Below are positions 1 to 8,513 of a stretch of 64,000 bases of DNA, in pieces; position 1 is the stretch's first letter, and every line of letters begins with the position of its first letter. Source of the stretch: Phoenicibacter sp963592435 (GTDB lineage: Bacteria > Actinomycetota > Coriobacteriia > Coriobacteriales > Eggerthellaceae); contig CAVAWT010000004.1 of the NCBI GenBank assembly GCA_963592435.1, positions 20,026 to 84,025 of the forward strand. Direction: 5' to 3'. The translations under genes and the position numbers were made by a program. Under the pieces are notes generated by a model. That model had not been told where the DNA came from. It did not search any database and saw only the letters and a program-made list of their open reading frames with translations.

Positions 1-628
1 GAAGAGGAATGATTCCCAAAGTGACATTTTTTGCTGCACTCGTCTTAACTTTTTTGGCGTGTTTGTCTTTGCGTGTGTCGTCGTTCATCTTTTCATTCAA
101 GCGAACAATTATGTAGATGTCGCCATTGGTGAGGTGCGGAAAAGGATGGCGCGAATTCACTATTTGTGGCGAGAGGTAGGGCTTGACATAAACTTTGTAC
201 CAGTCTTTCAAGAAATGTTTTTGATCTTGTGTCAAGTTGCGAGCTGAAACGTTCTCCACCCCAGCTTTTTTGAGCTTTTTGCTCACTTCAGCATAAGTTT
301 TTTCGTAATAGGAATTGAGTTCATGTGCTCTTGCATAAATTTTTTCAAGCTGTTCGGCAGGTGTCCAGCCAGACTTCCGATCGATTATTTTGCTTTTGAC
401 AAGTGCAAGGTCGGAAAGAGATCCGACCCTCACCATGAAAAATTCTTGTAAGTTGCTCCAATAGATCGAACAGAAATTCATTCTTTCAAGAAGGGGGACA
501 CTTTTGTCACGCGCTTGGTCCAAAACTCGCTTGTTGAACTCCAGCCATGAGAGTTCTCTATTTTGAAAAAATGGAGGTGCTACGTATTTTTCTTCTTCAG
601 TGTTTTCGATGTCATTCTTTGAATTCAT
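1..628 (-). CDS. ppk1: polyphosphate kinase 1, N-terminal part (runs off the left edge)
   Basis: Reading the minus strand from the ATG at 626-628 gives an open frame of 209 codons that leaves the window without a stop. It starts MNSKNDIENTEEEKY and then shows the Ppk1 N-domain signature: NRELSWLEFNKRVLDQA, PLLERMNF, and SNLQEFFMVRVGSLSDL. Further on it has LSPQIVNSRHPFPHLTNG, matching the family's conserved HPFP segment. Ppk1 reversibly transfers the gamma phosphate of ATP to inorganic polyphosphate at a catalytic histidine, which would lie outside the window. AAGGTG stands 6 bases upstream of the ATG and supports this start. The gene is divergent from aspS. The family usually has SNLDEFF where this protein has SNLQEFF. 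Identification is firm from motifs; the missing C-terminal two thirds cannot be judged. Confidence 0.93.
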   Translation of the reverse strand, partial: MNSKNDIENTEEEKYVAPPFFQNRELSWLEFNKRVLDQARDKSVPLLERMNFCSIYWSNLQEFFMVRVGSLSDLALVKSKIIDRKSGWTPAEQLEKIYARAHELNSYYEKTYAEVSKKLKKAGVENVSARNLTQDQKHFLKDWYKVYVKPYLSPQIVNSRHPFPHLTNGDIYIIVRLNEKMNDDTRKDKHAKKVKTSAAKNVTLGIIPL

Positions 629-690
629 GATTTTCACCTTGCTTTTTTAGCTTTCTTTTTCATTATACATGCAAAAAACAAGGCATGTGC

Positions 691-696
691 TAGAAT
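691..696 (+). promoter_or_regulatory. candidate -10 of aspS
   Basis: TAGAAT lies 36 bases before the chosen aspS ATG, in the short region between the divergent ppk1 and aspS genes. No good -35 is visible at the right distance, so this is only a candidate. Confidence 0.35.
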
Positions 697-732
697 AATT
701 TGGTTAAAAGTAATAAGAAAGCAGGAGATTTG

Positions 733-2511
733 ATGACTGACTTTAAAAATGCATATTGTGCACACACTCACACTTGCGGTCAAATGCGAGCAAGTGATGA
801 AAAAACTGAGGTGACTCTTTGTGGTTGGGCATGGCACACAAGAGATCATGGCGGACTTATTTTTGTCGATCTTCGAGACAGAGAAGGTGTCACGCAGGTT
901 GTTATTGATCCAGATTGCGTATCAAAAGATGATTTTTCTAAAGCGGAGCACTTGAGTCGTGAAGATGTTGTTGAGATTAAAGGAAAAGTGCGTCTACGTG
1001 GCGAGGAAGCCACAAATTCTGAGATGGAAACAGGAGAGATCGAGGTTTTGGCGAGTGAGCTCTGCGTTTTGAACAAATCGCAAACACCACCTTTTTCGAT
1101 CGAAGATGGAATCGAGACTGACGAAACGACTCGCATGAAATGGAGATATCTCGACATTCGCCGTCCTGAGATGCTAAGCCACCTAAAGCTTCGCCACACT
1201 GTCGTTAATGCTCTTCGCTCAGCTCTCAACAAGCGTGAATTTTTAGAAATCGAAACTCCAATTTTAGCAAATTCGACCCCAGAGGGAGCACGTGACTACA
1301 TCGTTCCGTCACGTCCAAACCCAGGGACTTTCTATGCACTTCCTCAATCACCTCAGCAATTCAAGCAGATGCTCATGGCTGGTGGAGTTGAGAGATATTA
1401 CCAAATTGCGAAGTGCTTTCGCGACGAAGATTTGAGAGCTGATCGTCAGCCTGAGTTCACGCAGCTCGACGTTGAGATGAGTTTTGTAACCCAAGATGAC
1501 GTTATGACAATGGCAGAAGATGTTTTGAAAGAGGCTTTGAGTGAAGCAGGAGTTGAGCTTGAAACGCCACTTCCACGCATGCCTTATGACGAGGCAATGG
1601 CGCGTTTTGGGTGTGATCGTCCAGATGTGCGTTTCGGAATGGAGCTCCACGACATAACAGACATAGTTAAAGATTCGAACTTCAAGGTGTTCTCTTCGGT
1701 TGCAAAGAGTGGCGGAATCGTCAAAGCGATCAACTGTAAAGGTGCAGGAGATTGGAGTCGTGGTGATGTGGAAAAATTGGCAGACATCGCGGCAGATAAT
1801 GGTGCAAAAGGCATGGCATGGATTGCCTTCACTTCAGGTGGAGAAGAGAAAAGCCCAATAATCAAGTTTTTCTCAGAAGATGAGTTTTCTTCTCTTAAGA
1901 AAGAAATGGAAGTTGAGCCTGGAGATCTCGTTTTGTTTGCAGCAGACAAGCCATCTGTTGCAAATGCAGTTTTGAGTGCGCTTCGTCTTCATATGGCAGA
2001 CAAATTGGGGATTGACAAAGGTGATCACAAGTTTTTGTGGGTCGTTGATTTCCCAGCGTTTAAACAAGATGAAGAAACGAAAAAGTTTGCAGCAGAACAC
2101 CATCCGTTCACGCATGTTGCAGATGATGATATGGACAAAATTGAGTCAGATCCACTCATCTGCAAGTCCTATGCCTATGACATTGTGATGGACGGCTTTG
2201 AGCTCGGTGGAGGGTCGATCAGGATTCACAACGCTGAAGAACAAAAGCGCGTTCTCAGACTTTTTGGTTTGACAGATGAAGAAATCGAAGAGAGATTTGG
2301 TCACATGCTTCGTGCTCTTGAGCATGGTTGCCCGCCTCATGGCGGAATTGCACTTGGACTAGATCGCCTCATAATGTTGCTTTCTGGCACTGATTCGATC
2401 CGTGATGTCATTGCTTTCCCGAAAACGTCTTCAGCATCTGATCCTATGACTGGAGCGCCAAACGAAGTTTCAACGAGGCAACTAAAAGAAGTCGCGTTGA
2501 AATTGCTTTAA
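733..2511 (+). CDS. aspS: aspartyl-tRNA synthetase
   Basis: This class II synthetase charges tRNA-Asp in the cytoplasm. From the chosen ATG it is 592 residues, the usual length of the bacterial type. The N-terminal OB-fold anticodon-binding domain carries GWAWHTRDHGGLIFVDLRDREG. The class II core follows with RPEMLSHLKLRH, LPQSPQQFKQMLM, CFRDEDLRADRQPEFTQLD and, near the C-terminus, GGIALGLDRLIMLL. A GAD insertion domain lies between. The reading frame is open further upstream to a TTG at 700, but the ATG at 733 has GCAGGAG five bases before it and gives the family-like N-terminus. A strong terminator follows. Whether it is discriminating or also charges tRNA-Asn cannot be told without the rest of the genome (gatCAB, asnS). 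Confidence 0.97.
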   Translation: MTDFKNAYCAHTHTCGQMRASDEKTEVTLCGWAWHTRDHGGLIFVDLRDREGVTQVVIDPDCVSKDDFSKAEHLSREDVVEIKGKVRLRGEEATNSEMETGEIEVLASELCVLNKSQTPPFSIEDGIETDETTRMKWRYLDIRRPEMLSHLKLRHTVVNALRSALNKREFLEIETPILANSTPEGARDYIVPSRPNPGTFYALPQSPQQFKQMLMAGGVERYYQIAKCFRDEDLRADRQPEFTQLDVEMSFVTQDDVMTMAEDVLKEALSEAGVELETPLPRMPYDEAMARFGCDRPDVRFGMELHDITDIVKDSNFKVFSSVAKSGGIVKAINCKGAGDWSRGDVEKLADIAADNGAKGMAWIAFTSGGEEKSPIIKFFSEDEFSSLKKEMEVEPGDLVLFAADKPSVANAVLSALRLHMADKLGIDKGDHKFLWVVDFPAFKQDEETKKFAAEHHPFTHVADDDMDKIESDPLICKSYAYDIVMDGFELGGGSIRIHNAEEQKRVLRLFGLTDEEIEERFGHMLRALEHGCPPHGGIALGLDRLIMLLSGTDSIRDVIAFPKTSSASDPMTGAPNEVSTRQLKEVALKLL

Positions 2512-2545
2512 TAGGATTTTTTAAATTAATTTATAAATTTTTAAT

Positions 2546-2588
2546 AAACGGCAACGCGTTTTAATTGTTGCCGTTTTTCCTTTTTGTC
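2546..2588. terminator. intrinsic terminator between convergent aspS and metal ATPase gene
   Basis: A perfect 10-bp stem (AAACGGCAAC at 2546-2555 with GTTGCCGTTT at 2567-2576) is followed by a T-rich tract. It sits between the convergent ends of aspS and the P-type ATPase gene and may act in both directions. Confidence 0.85.
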
Positions 2589-2600
2589 GGCGTTAGAACC

Positions 2601-4829
2601 CTAGGTGCGAATTCTCAGTGCTCGCATTGCGTTTAGGACTGCCAAGACCATGACTCCAACGTCAGCAAAGATTGCGAGATACATGTTTGCAAGACCAATT
2701 GCTCCAAGAATGAGACATGCCGACTTGATTGTCAATGCGAAAACTATGTTTTCTTTAACAATCAGCATTGCTTTGCGAGAAATCTTGACTGATTTTGCAA
2801 TTGAAAGAGGATTGTCATCCATAAGGACAACATCCGCTGCTTCGATTGCTGCGTCAGATCCCATTGCGCCCATTGCAATTCCGACATCTGCTTGCATGAG
2901 GACAGGCGCGTCATTTATTCCATCCCCAACAAAACCGACAACGCTCTTTTCCTCTGCGAGTGTCTCTTGCACTTTTTCGACTTCTCTAACTTTATCTTCT
3001 GGCAAAAGTTCTGCGTGAACTTCATCAATTTTGAGATCTTTTGCGATCGCCTTTGCTGTGTTTTCATTGTCGCCTGTCAGCATGACAGTTTTTCTTATTC
3101 CTTCACTCTTTAGTGCAACAATAGCTTTTGCGCTGGTGTCTTTCACGATGTCTGACACTGTGATCGATCCAGCAAGTTCGCCGTCGATTGAAATGTAAAC
3201 AGTGCTGCCTATTCTGTCAGCTCGTTCGCATATGCTAACTTTACTTGTGCAAACAAACGTGAGTTTTCCAACGCTAACTTTGCTCCCAAACACTTTGCAC
3301 GAAACTCCATTTGCAGAGCTTTCCGATGCTTGCGAAATTTTAGTCCTGTCAATTTCTGTTCCATATGCCGAAACAATGCTTTTTGCAATTGGATGAGAAG
3401 AGGCGGATTCGCAATATGCAGCATATGCCAACAAGATTGATTGGTTATCGTCAAGCGCCAAGGCGGAACTTGGGGAGTCGGGGATTGCGGAATGTGGATC
3501 AGCGGAGCCGCTTAGCTTAGTATTTTCTAACAATTCTTCATTAATCACCTTGATGTCTGACACCTTGAAAACTCCTTGGGTGAGCGTGCCCGTTTTGTCA
3601 AACATGATTGTGTCGATTTTTGATAGGGCTTCCAAGTGGTTTGAACCTTTAACTAAAACACCGTTTTTGCTAGCACATCCGATTCCTGCAAAGAAAGAAA
3701 GGGGAATGCTTATGACAAGAGCGCAAGGACAACTTATGACCAAGAACGTTAACGCGCGATAGATCCAATCCATCCAGTCTGCGCTTTGATTTTGAAACGT
3801 GAGAACGAGAGGAGGAAGAATTGCAAGTGCGAGGGCAGCGTAACAAACGATCGGAGTGTAGTATTTAGCAAAGCGCGTTATGAACGCTTCAGAATGAGAC
3901 TTTCTCTCGCTCGCGTTTTCAACAAGGGAGAGAATTTTCGACACTGTGGATTCACTGAAGTGCTTGGTAGTTTTAATTTTCAAAACTCCAGTTGAACAAA
4001 TGCAACCACTAACGACCTCGTCGCCTACTTTCGCAGTTCGCGGCACACTTTCTCCAGTCAAAGCTGAAGTGTCAAGTGCACTCGTTCCATCCAAAACAAC
4101 TCCATCAATTGGAATTTTTTCTCCAGGTTGCACGATGATAACACTACCTACTTCGAGAGTGTCAGGGTCGACTTTTTCTAATTTTCCATTCTTTTCAACA
4201 TTGGCATAATCTGGGCGAATGTCCATCAAATCTGTTATGTTTTTGCGACTTCTGCCAACGGCATAATCCTCAAACCACTCTCCCAGCTGATAGAAAATCA
4301 TAACTGCGACAGCCTCTGTGAATTCGCCATCACCCAAAAGCCCCATAAAAATCGCGCCGAGAGTCGCAACGACCATCAAGAAATTTTCGTCAAAAACTTT
4401 TCCTTTGCAGATGTTTTTAAAAGCCTTCATCAAAACTTGTCTGCCAATAAAAAGGTAGTTTGCACCGTAGAGCAAGATGTTTGTAAAGTAAGCAGCCGTG
4501 ACAGACGTGGTGTCAGACATCCCTAGAATCTGGCTCCAGAAAGTTTGAAAATGTGGCTCTAACAATTTTGTTAACAACAAAACAACAAGTGCCACACCAA
4601 TTTTTGCCAAGCCTCTCTTTTGTTCCTCAGTGAGACCTTTTTCTGGCACTTTGGATGTGTCAATGTGACCGCCGCAACAGCAGCAACAACAATCGCCATG
4701 GCAGCCATCGGTGTTGGCATGGCTGCCATCCGTCTTATTTATGTTTATGTCGGGGTGTGATAATTCATTATCATCATGGTCATTGCAGGAACAATGGTCG
4801 TGGCAGTGGCATTTCTTGGTGTCAGACAT
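2601..4829 (-). CDS. heavy-metal P1B-type ATPase (Zn/Cd/Pb exporter type)
   Basis: A membrane pump that expels divalent soft metals at the cost of ATP. Family motifs are all present: the CPC metal-binding membrane motif in ISCPCALVISIPLSFF, DKTGTLTQG with the phosphorylated Asp, the SHPIAKSI histidine-proline motif of the nucleotide domain, MLTGDNENTAKAIA, and GDGINDAPVLMQADVGIAMG. The usual N-terminal HMA domain is missing. Instead the first ~60 residues are rich in His and Cys (CHCHDHCSC, GCHGDC) and include a run of six cysteines before GGH. The frame is open to 4871, but the ATG at 4829 has AAAGGA seven bases upstream, whereas the upstream start has none, so 742 residues is preferred. It is divergent from an ArsR-type gene with a shared, operator-bearing control region. 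Metal specificity is inferred; copper is unlikely given the regulator and motif context. Confidence 0.93.
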   Translation of the reverse strand: MSDTKKCHCHDHCSCNDHDDNELSHPDININKTDGSHANTDGCHGDCCCCCCGGHIDTSKVPEKGLTEEQKRGLAKIGVALVVLLLTKLLEPHFQTFWSQILGMSDTTSVTAAYFTNILLYGANYLFIGRQVLMKAFKNICKGKVFDENFLMVVATLGAIFMGLLGDGEFTEAVAVMIFYQLGEWFEDYAVGRSRKNITDLMDIRPDYANVEKNGKLEKVDPDTLEVGSVIIVQPGEKIPIDGVVLDGTSALDTSALTGESVPRTAKVGDEVVSGCICSTGVLKIKTTKHFSESTVSKILSLVENASERKSHSEAFITRFAKYYTPIVCYAALALAILPPLVLTFQNQSADWMDWIYRALTFLVISCPCALVISIPLSFFAGIGCASKNGVLVKGSNHLEALSKIDTIMFDKTGTLTQGVFKVSDIKVINEELLENTKLSGSADPHSAIPDSPSSALALDDNQSILLAYAAYCESASSHPIAKSIVSAYGTEIDRTKISQASESSANGVSCKVFGSKVSVGKLTFVCTSKVSICERADRIGSTVYISIDGELAGSITVSDIVKDTSAKAIVALKSEGIRKTVMLTGDNENTAKAIAKDLKIDEVHAELLPEDKVREVEKVQETLAEEKSVVGFVGDGINDAPVLMQADVGIAMGAMGSDAAIEAADVVLMDDNPLSIAKSVKISRKAMLIVKENIVFALTIKSACLILGAIGLANMYLAIFADVGVMVLAVLNAMRALRIRT

Positions 4830-4850
4830 AGCCTGATCCTTTCCAGGTCG

Positions 4851-4868
4851 ATTAAACATCTGTTTAAT
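4851..4868. promoter_or_regulatory. operator 1 for ArsR-family repressor
   Basis: ATTAAACATCTGTTTAAT is a perfect 8-2-8 palindrome in the region shared by the divergent metal ATPase and arsR-like genes. Together with operator 2 it overlaps the likely promoters. Assignment to the neighbouring repressor is by position and by the form typical of ArsR/SmtB operators. Confidence 0.75.
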
Positions 4869-4881
4869 CATACCACAAAAG

Positions 4882-4899
4882 ATTAAAAGGTTGTTTAAT
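4882..4899. promoter_or_regulatory. operator 2 for ArsR-family repressor
   Basis: ATTAAAAGGTTGTTTAAT is an 18-bp imperfect copy of operator 1. Its start is 31 bp from the start of operator 1, about three helical turns, so two dimers would bind on the same face of the DNA. It lies just upstream of the TATAAT at 4903-4908. Confidence 0.7.
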
Positions 4900-4902
4900 T
4901 GT

Positions 4903-4908
4903 TATAAT
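4903..4908 (+). promoter_or_regulatory. -10 element of the arsR-like gene
   Basis: A consensus TATAAT lies 25 bases before the start codon and immediately after operator 2. The -35 region would fall inside operator 2, which fits autorepression. The -35 itself is a poor match. Confidence 0.6.
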
Positions 4909-4932
4909 AATTTATGACAAGGAGGAATTGAA

Positions 4933-5316
4933 ATGAAAAATGACTATCTAAAACACGCACACGGCAAAGAATTGGAGCTGAAAGCGATGAAGGGTTTCGT
5001 TGAGCACGTTGACCAATTCTCAAGGCTTGCTGACTCTTTCAAGCACTTGGGAGACGTTAACAGAGTAAGAATTTTTTGGATGCTGACTCATGCCCAGCTT
5101 TGCACCGCTTGCATCGCTTCAATGATGGATATGAGCAGCCCTGCCGTAGCTCACCATTTGAAATTGTTGCGCGAAGCTGGGCTCATTGAGGGCGTGCGCG
5201 AGGGCAAGGAGGTGCGCTATCACGCCGTCAACACGCCACAGGCACGTGCTTTGCACGACGCGATCGAGGGAATGCTCGCGATATCTTGCCCTGTGACTTC
5301 GAAATTTTCCAACTAG
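4933..5316 (+). CDS. ArsR/SmtB-family metal-sensing repressor
   Basis: A 127-residue winged-helix repressor expected to release DNA when it binds metal. The core runs LADSFKHLGDVNRVRIFWMLTHAQLCTACIASMMDMSSPAVAHHLKLLREAGLIEGVREGKEVRYHAV, the classic ArsR helix-turn-helix followed by the beta wing. Cysteines in LCTAC lie in the alpha-3 helix, where CadC/ArsR-type sensors hold ligands. A C-terminal helix with HDAIEG could supply a second, alpha-5-type site. AAGGAGG stands seven to eight bases before the ATG. It is divergent from the P-type ATPase gene, and two tandem palindromes lie between them, so the pair is most simply a self-regulated Zn/Cd/Pb detoxification unit. The exact metal cannot be fixed from sequence alone. 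Confidence 0.92.
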   Translation: MKNDYLKHAHGKELELKAMKGFVEHVDQFSRLADSFKHLGDVNRVRIFWMLTHAQLCTACIASMMDMSSPAVAHHLKLLREAGLIEGVREGKEVRYHAVNTPQARALHDAIEGMLAISCPVTSKFSN

Positions 5317-5498
5317 CACATGGCAGCCATTGTCCAATAGCTCATAAGCAATCAGTGTCACCTTCTTAAAAGTTAAAATTCTAGACTCGCACACACTAAA
5401 AAGCAGTTTTAACTCCATTGTTTGCTAATGACCGCTTCTTGCGATATCATGTTTAGAGCTTTATTAGATCAGATGATTAATGAATAAAGGATTTGAAC

Positions 5499-6035
5499 AT
5501 GAAAGAAAAATTGTATGAACCAGAATATAAACCAAGTGGGGAAGAGATCGCGATCATAGAGACGAGCAAGGGCACAATCAAAGTGCAACTTGCTGGAAAT
5601 GATGCGCCGATCCATGTTGGGAATTTTGTTGAGCTTGCTCAAAAAGGCTTTTATGACGGACTTAAATTCCATCGCTACGTTCCGAATTTCGTCATTCAAG
5701 GTGGCTGCCCAAACACTCGTGGTAAAAGTGCTGAAGAAGTCATCAGTGGCGCAGAAACTGGAGTTGGTGGCTTTGGAACAGGTGGTCCTGGCTATTGCAT
5801 CGCTCAAGAATATACAACAAACCCAAACAATAAACACTTGGATGGGACTCTCGCGATGGCAAGAAGCCAAATGCCAGATTCTGCTGGTTCGCAGTTTTAT
5901 TTTTGTTTAGGACCACAAAGCTTCCTTGATCCGAACTACACAGTTTTCGGACAAACGATTGAAGGTCTCGATGTTATATCACAACTTCGTGTTGGCGATG
6001 ACATCGTCAAAATAACAATCGAAAACGCTCAATAA
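5499..6035 (+). CDS. cyclophilin-type peptidyl-prolyl cis-trans isomerase
   Basis: A 178-residue cytoplasmic-looking cyclophilin (no signal peptide) that speeds proline isomerisation in folding proteins. Motifs include IETSKGTIKVQL, the active-site region FHRYVPNFVIQGGCP with the catalytic Arg, GTLAMARSQMPDSAGSQFYF and YTVFGQTIEGLDVI. It is about the size of the short bacterial PpiB type. AAAGG lies eight bases before the ATG; a TTG two codons upstream is less likely. It is monocistronic, with a separate promoter-bearing gap before the next gene. Confidence 0.95.
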   Translation: MKEKLYEPEYKPSGEEIAIIETSKGTIKVQLAGNDAPIHVGNFVELAQKGFYDGLKFHRYVPNFVIQGGCPNTRGKSAEEVISGAETGVGGFGTGGPGYCIAQEYTTNPNNKHLDGTLAMARSQMPDSAGSQFYFCLGPQSFLDPNYTVFGQTIEGLDVISQLRVGDDIVKITIENAQ

Positions 6036-6079
6036 AACATTGAAAAATCTTTGCACTTTTGCATGAATGTTCATTCGTA

Positions 6080-6085
6080 TATAAT
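6080..6085 (+). promoter_or_regulatory. -10 element upstream of the TPR protein gene
   Basis: TATAAT lies 40 bases before the GTG start of the TPR gene. A TTTTGC at 6057-6062, 17 bases upstream, is a modest -35 candidate. Confidence 0.5.
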
Positions 6086-6125
6086 AAATGAGTTATTAAG
6101 AAACTTGTAAATTAAGGGAACGAGC

Positions 6126-7454
6126 GTGAACGAGACAACTTTTTCAAGGGCAACAGGGCTCTATAAAGCAGGTGACTACCGTGGAGCCCTGAGGAAATAT
6201 ACTGAGTGTTTAAAAGATGAGACTGCACAATTGAAGCCTGGAGAGTTCGGTGCAGTCTATCATCACATCGGCAATTGTCTCATGAAGATGAAAAATCCTG
6301 AAGAAGCCATTCGTGCCTACACTCAGGCAGAGGAAGACATGTCTTATGCTGGTGATGCCTCACTGCACCTAAACATCGGTAAAGCCTACAACTCTTTAAA
6401 AGAATATGACAAGGCGATCGACGAATTTAAGCAGGCGATCGCAACACCTGGCTATACTTCACGCTACAAAGCACTCATGAGCCTTGGAAACACCCAGATG
6501 AAGATGGGAGACACGGCGGAAGCGGGAAGGAATTTCCGTGAGGCGGCGCTAGATCAAAACAATCCAGATCCAGCACGTGCTCTTCTTAATTTAGGCGTTT
6601 GTTTCATGAGTTTGGGGCGAGCGCAAGACGCGCTTGCATCTTATGAAAGTGCTAAAGATTTTGATATGTCAACAAACACAAGAAATCGCCTCATATCGAG
6701 CATGGGTCAAGCCTATGCTGCAAACGATGAGCCAGATAAAGCTATCGAGTGTTTCAAAGAAGTGACAAACGATGGGACCTATCAACTCTCTGATTCTGCT
6801 GCAGTTGATTATTCTCGGTGCATTTCTGAGATGAATAAGAAAGCGGCATTGATCGAAGCTGGAGACATGAGTGGTTTGGACGTCTCCAATGCAGAAGACA
6901 TTGCTGGCGTTCAAGACCCCTATTATTATGATGACGGCACACAAGCTCTTGACAGAGTTCAGGGCTATGTTGATGCCTATGAGGGTGATGATGACAAGTT
7001 TTTCACTGCAACCGAAGAAGAAATCAAGCAAATTTATAAAGCGCAAGCAAAAAAAGAGCGCAAGCGCAGGGGCTTTGGCTTAAAGCTTTTCTTGTTCATC
7101 ATCATAATTGTTGTTTTGTTGCTCGCAGGTGGCGTTGCTGGCTATTTTATGGGTTATGGCTATCCAACTCAAGAAGCAACAGCGACAGAATTGTTTAAGA
7201 ACCCATCTAAGGATTCCGCCTCTTTTGCAAGCTCTGTTAGTGAAACGTCGAAGGAGCAGCTGGCAAATTTTGTTGTTCAAGATTCAGATGTTCAAGTCAC
7301 TGGTGTTGTTAGGGGGATGAATGAAAGTGAACTCTATGCAACGGCAAAGACGAGCGAAGGCGGAGAAATAAAATATCTCTTGACAATGAACAGAGAATTT
7401 TTGGGATGGAAAGTTTCAAACGTTGAGCTCTATTTTGCGTCCCAAAATTCTTAA
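6126..7454 (+). CDS. TPR-repeat protein with one membrane segment
   Basis: A 442-residue protein of unknown role. The first ~250 residues form a series of tetratricopeptide repeats (YKAGDYRGALRKYTECL, YHHIGNCLMKMKNPEEAIRAYTQAE, LNIGKAYNSLKEYDKAIDEFKQAI, and further copies to PDKAIECFKEV), which serve protein-protein contacts. A Lys/Arg-rich patch (AKKERKRRGFG) precedes one strongly hydrophobic segment (LFLFIIIIVVLLLAGGVAGYF, about residues 320-340). About 90 residues follow that would lie outside the membrane. The Lys/Arg patch suggests the TPR part is in the cytoplasm. The start is GTG with AAGGGA nearby. It stands alone before the hydrogenase-like operon, with a 29-base gap. No catalytic motif is seen. 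Confidence 0.85.
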   Translation: MNETTFSRATGLYKAGDYRGALRKYTECLKDETAQLKPGEFGAVYHHIGNCLMKMKNPEEAIRAYTQAEEDMSYAGDASLHLNIGKAYNSLKEYDKAIDEFKQAIATPGYTSRYKALMSLGNTQMKMGDTAEAGRNFREAALDQNNPDPARALLNLGVCFMSLGRAQDALASYESAKDFDMSTNTRNRLISSMGQAYAANDEPDKAIECFKEVTNDGTYQLSDSAAVDYSRCISEMNKKAALIEAGDMSGLDVSNAEDIAGVQDPYYYDDGTQALDRVQGYVDAYEGDDDKFFTATEEEIKQIYKAQAKKERKRRGFGLKLFLFIIIIVVLLLAGGVAGYFMGYGYPTQEATATELFKNPSKDSASFASSVSETSKEQLANFVVQDSDVQVTGVVRGMNESELYATAKTSEGGEIKYLLTMNREFLGWKVSNVELYFASQNS

Positions 7455-7483
7455 AAGTTAAAATGGCTTAAAGGAAGACAACT

Positions 7484-8509
7484 TTGCTTTATAAAGTCAT
7501 TGACAAGCCGGATCTTGAGAAGCTGTTCAACTCATTTGTTGAAACTCAAACTGTTATCGCGCCGATCAAGGTTGGTCAGAGTTATTCCTTTTCAGAGGTC
7601 AGCGAATTTTCTCAAGTTGAGCTCGACTATCCAACAACATTGACTTCGTTAAAGAAGTTTTTTATACCAAAACACGAAACGCTCTTTGAATTTGATGAGA
7701 AAGGCGAGATTCACGATTGTGAAATCCACCCGAGGCGTCGTGTTTTGTTTGGAGCACATGCGTGTGACATTAATGCGATAAACAATTTGAACCTCGTTTT
7801 TGAGGATCCAGAGTGCCCTGATCCCTATTATAAAAAACGCAAGAGCAAAACGATGATAGTCGGAATTTCTTGTATGCCGAGTGAGACTTGTTTTTGCCAC
7901 AACCTCGGCGTTCAAGAAGCAAAGGGAGGCTATGATCTCTTTTTGCAAGATTTAGGCGACAGATATTTCGTATCGATCGGAAGTGTTGAAGGGGCTGATG
8001 TTTTGGAGGAGCAATGTTCTCCACGAAACACAACTGATGATGATAGAAAGCTTTTTTTAGAGCGAGCAAGACTTCGTCAGGAGGGCTTTTCAAAAGAGGT
8101 TCCAGAGATTCAAGAAATTCCAATGTTAATGGATGCTTTTCATGGAGATCCGTTCTGGGACGAGATGGGTTCAAAGTGCCTTTCCTGCACCGCCTGTGCG
8201 CAAGTGTGTCCAACATGTTATTGCTTTAACATCGTAGATTCATTCAATGATGATGGGGAAGGTGGGAAGCGCGAGCGTCTCCCCGACTGCTGCACGAACC
8301 CTGAGTTTGCGCAAGTGACTGGAGGCTTTAATTTCAGAGACTCAAATGTTTCAAGGGTTCGTCACAGAATGTATCACAAATTAAATGGTTTTTATTCAAA
8401 GCATGACCGTCATTTATGCGTCGGGTGTGGCAGATGTGCGCGTGCATGCAAAGCTGGCATTTCTCCAATTCAAGTGCTTAAGTTTTTTGCAAACAAGGAG
8501 TTTGAGTGA
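7484..8509 (+). CDS. 4Fe-4S subunit of a sulfhydrogenase/AsrA-type complex (beta-like)
   Basis: A 341-residue iron-sulfur protein of the HydB (sulfhydrogenase beta) / AsrA (anaerobic sulfite reductase A) family. The N-terminal part carries RVLFGAHACDINAI and IVGISCMPSETCFCHNLG, typical of the family's domain with an extra metal or Fe-S ligand set. The C-terminal part has two ferredoxin-type cluster motifs, CLSCTACAQVCPTCYC (near residue 231) and CVGCGRCARACKAGI (near residue 312). The start is TTG with AAGGAAG seven bases upstream. It begins a tight operon with an FAD/NAD-binding subunit and a hydrogenase-small-subunit-like protein, the order seen in hydBGDA of archaeal sulfhydrogenases. In that scheme it carries electrons between the flavin subunit and the third subunit. 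No siroheme sulfite-reductase subunit (AsrC) follows. Confidence 0.88.
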   Translation: MLYKVIDKPDLEKLFNSFVETQTVIAPIKVGQSYSFSEVSEFSQVELDYPTTLTSLKKFFIPKHETLFEFDEKGEIHDCEIHPRRRVLFGAHACDINAINNLNLVFEDPECPDPYYKKRKSKTMIVGISCMPSETCFCHNLGVQEAKGGYDLFLQDLGDRYFVSIGSVEGADVLEEQCSPRNTTDDDRKLFLERARLRQEGFSKEVPEIQEIPMLMDAFHGDPFWDEMGSKCLSCTACAQVCPTCYCFNIVDSFNDDGEGGKRERLPDCCTNPEFAQVTGGFNFRDSNVSRVRHRMYHKLNGFYSKHDRHLCVGCGRCARACKAGISPIQVLKFFANKEFE

Positions 8510-8513
8510 TCTT

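Noticed and set aside
59..247. 62-codon + strand frame at the left edge
   Set aside because: It lies opposite the ppk1 frame, which reads convincingly on the minus strand with family motifs.
3226..3241. GCATATGCTAAC inside the metal-ATPase gene as a third copy of the 16-bp palindrome
   Set aside because: Only 12 of 16 bases match, it is not palindromic across its length, and it lies in coding sequence away from a gene start.
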